The position numbers were made by a program, and so were the translations under genes. From NCBI GenBank assembly GCA_003153585.1, contig PLZZ01000190.1, positions 23,743 through 41,295 on the forward strand: a stretch of DNA of 17,553 bases, written 5' to 3'. The DNA is from Acidobacteriota bacterium (lineage in GTDB: Bacteria > Acidobacteriota > Terriglobia > Acidiferrales > UBA7541). Positions 15,736 to 17,553 of this stretch are shown piece by piece. The notes under the pieces are model-generated. The model was given only the letters and a program-made list of their open reading frames with translations. It did not search any database and was not told the origin of the DNA. Every line of letters begins with the position of its first letter. The first letter of the stretch is position 1.

Positions 15736-17553
15736 TTAACCTCGTTTCAGAGTCCCTTCAAGACGCCGAACGGCGGGTTCCAGTCGTTGTTTATTCTTCC
15801 AAAAGTCGGCCCAAAGGTCTCCGAGCTTGTCTATACGGCGGCGTATGGAGGAGAGGTTCCACGTCTCCGGGGCAATTTTTGCCGATAGCTCGTCAAAGGT
15901 TATAGGTGTGGAAACAGGCGCGTGCGGAAACGCCCGCACTGAATAAACGGATGCCAGGGATTGCCCTGAAGAATTTTGATGTGCGTCGATATAGATGGAG
16001 CCCTTTGGGCGATTTCGCACCGTTCGATCCGAAGTGATCAGTCCCGGGTGATGCTGCGCGGTAAGCGAAGCGATCGTCTGAACGAACTGCCTGGCTTGCT
16101 CGTAGGTGTAGAGCCGTTCAACGGGAATAAAAATGTGCAATCCGGTCGCGCCGGAAGTTTTTAGAAAAACTTTCATTCCAATCTCTTGTAACTTCGAGGC
16201 TAACAGCTTTCCGAGTTTGGCCACGGCGGCAAAGGGAGTTCCTTCCGTGGGATCCAAATCAAAAAATATATAATCCGGGTGTTCGAGGTCGTCGCTGCGC
16301 GCGGACCATGGATTGTGGTCAATACATCCGAGATTGGTAAGGTAGAGCAGACTCGCTCGATTGTTAGCCACAAAATATCGAATGGGCTTCGATTTGCTCT
16401 CGGACTCAATGGCCACTGTCTTAATCCACTCCGGGGCATCTTTGCCCGAGTCTTTTTGAAAAAACGCCTGGCCTTCGATTCCATTTGGGTAGCGGCGCAA
16501 TACTAGAGGCCTGTCCTTTAAGAACGGCAGAAGTAAAGGCGAGATATAGTTGTAATACGCCAGCAAATTTCTCTTGGTGTATCCGTCGCCCGGGAAATAA
16601 ACCTTATTGAGATTGGTGAGACGCAAAGACGCACCATCAACTTCAACAAGAAGTTCCGGCTGCGAACCGTGGTCGAGTTCATTCGCGATTTCTGCGTCGG
16701 TTTTGAGAACGGTTGGTGAAGCAGCAGGAGTTGCCGCGGTCCTGACTTTGGGCGCTGGCGTTTCAACGGTTTTTCGCCGACGCGGCTCGGGAGGCTTGGC
16801 TTTCTTATTGACTACACTCGCGGTCATAGATTTTGTTTCCTTCTCAAAGGTGCAATCCTTCGGGTCGTGGTCTTCCTGCAAGCCCAGAAATGTGGGCTGG
16901 CGCAAGTGGCGTCCGTCAGTCCATCCTCCATATTTCACCCGCGCTACGAGCTGGGGTTTCACCCAGTAAGCTTTCTCGCGGTTGACTGGTCTCGTGGCGA
17001 ATGGGCACTTTTCCGTTTGTAGCGCCTTTAGCTGCGAGGCGAGCCGTTTTTGAAACGCGCCGGAAAACCCGCTTCCAGCTCCGCAAATGAATTCGAGCTT
17101 CTTGCCATCATAAAGTCCCAAGAGAAGAGCGCCGAAATATTGCCGGGTACCGCGCGGATCAGTCCAGCCACCCACGACTGCATCCAATTCGCGGACTAAT
17201 TTGAATTTCAGCCAAGCCGTGGTGCGCCCTTCAGGATAGGAACTGTGGATCTGTTTTCCTAAAATTCCTTCCAACTGCTTTTCGAGAGCCAGTTCGTACA
17301 ATTCCTTTCCTTTTTCGATTTCATGATCAGAGTATCGGATGATTTCGTCGGTACGAAGAATTTGCCTCAGGAGCGTCTTGCGTTCGAGCAGAGGCACTGG
17401 GCGAAGGTCGTAACCGTCACAATAAAGAATATCGAAGACATAATAAACCACGGGGACTTGGTTCATGAGTTCAACGCTTGGATTGATGACGGAAAATCGC
17501 TGTTGCAAACGCTCGAAGTCGCTGCGGCCCTCGCGATCCAGGGCCACGATCTC
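15736..17553 (-). CDS. ligD: ATP-dependent DNA ligase LigD, ligase plus polymerase domains (5' end outside window)
   Basis: 605 codons of an open frame that runs off the right edge; the first visible residues EIVALDREG belong to ligase motif III, so the catalytic-lysine motif lies beyond the window. Seen in order: ligase motif III; YYVFDILYCDGYDLR; motif IV as EGILGK (17254-17271, usually EGIVAK); motif V WLKFK (17200-17214); and the OB-fold end (KYGGWTDGRHLRQPTFLGL). A Pro/Ala/Lys-rich linker follows at about 16690-16840. The primase-like polymerase domain has the metal-binding FDLDP (DLD at 16252-16260) and SGATGLHIFIPV. LigD works with Ku in non-homologous end joining, filling and sealing double-strand breaks. 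The Lig-Pol order matches Bacillus and Pseudomonas types, not the mycobacterial Pol-first type. Whether a nuclease domain precedes the ligase, and whether ku is near, cannot be seen. Confidence 0.93.
   Translation of the reverse strand, partial: EIVALDREGRSDFERLQQRFSVINPSVELMNQVPVVYYVFDILYCDGYDLRPVPLLERKTLLRQILRTDEIIRYSDHEIEKGKELYELALEKQLEGILGKQIHSSYPEGRTTAWLKFKLVRELDAVVGGWTDPRGTRQYFGALLLGLYDGKKLEFICGAGSGFSGAFQKRLASQLKALQTEKCPFATRPVNREKAYWVKPQLVARVKYGGWTDGRHLRQPTFLGLQEDHDPKDCTFEKETKSMTASVVNKKAKPPEPRRRKTVETPAPKVRTAATPAASPTVLKTDAEIANELDHGSQPELLVEVDGASLRLTNLNKVYFPGDGYTKRNLLAYYNYISPLLLPFLKDRPLVLRRYPNGIEGQAFFQKDSGKDAPEWIKTVAIESESKSKPIRYFVANNRASLLYLTNLGCIDHNPWSARSDDLEHPDYIFFDLDPTEGTPFAAVAKLGKLLASKLQEIGMKVFLKTSGATGLHIFIPVERLYTYEQARQFVQTIASLTAQHHPGLITSDRTVRNRPKGSIYIDAHQNSSGQSLASVYSVRAFPHAPVSTPITFDELSAKIAPETWNLSSIRRRIDKLGDLWADFWKNKQRLEPAVRRLEGTLKRG

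Overview
This window reads like chromosomal DNA from a GC-moderate, gene-dense environmental bacterium. The mix of genes fits an Acidobacteriota (Terriglobia-like) genome: a very large NdvB/ChvB-type cyclic glucan synthase, an orphan NarL-type regulator, a degenerate receiver protein, an ECF-type sigma factor, a Lig-Pol LigD and a cytoplasmic BNR-repeat protein. That assignment is inference from gene content and protein style only. I see no rRNA, tRNA, CRISPR array, transposase or phage gene.

Layout. At the left edge (minus strand) is an Asp-box (BNR) beta-propeller protein, whose stop overlaps an ATG that may start a further gene outside the window. Divergent from it are two small plus-strand genes, a 113-aa single-pass membrane protein starting at TTG and a 65-aa soluble protein. 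A 308-bp gap follows with two clear inverted repeats. Then comes a secreted GH39-family glycosidase (+). It converges, with only 40 bp between stops, on an 8.8-kb minus-strand gene for a 2,932-residue cyclic beta-1,2-glucan synthase, which takes up half of the window.

Upstream of the synthase, all on the minus strand, lie a degenerate receiver-domain protein, an orphan LuxR/NarL response regulator and an ECF-type sigma factor. They are separated by 189, 258 and about 230 bp, so they are probably separate transcription units rather than one operon. The promoter-side regions of the two receiver genes share an exact 11-bp sequence that contains a -35-like TTGACT. To the right is a small plus-strand pair (a 49-aa candidate ORF overlapping a 66-aa two-helix membrane peptide through TTGA). 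It converges on the 3' part of ligD, which runs off the right edge.

How they may work together. The synthase would build periplasmic cyclic glucan at the inner membrane, and the sigma factor, response regulator and pseudo-receiver beside it are candidate stress or envelope regulators. The only evidence for that link is co-orientation and proximity. GH39 and LigD have no evident functional tie to the synthase. The most unusual items are the receiver that has lost all its phosphorylation residues and the unexplained hairpins and overlapping small ORFs.
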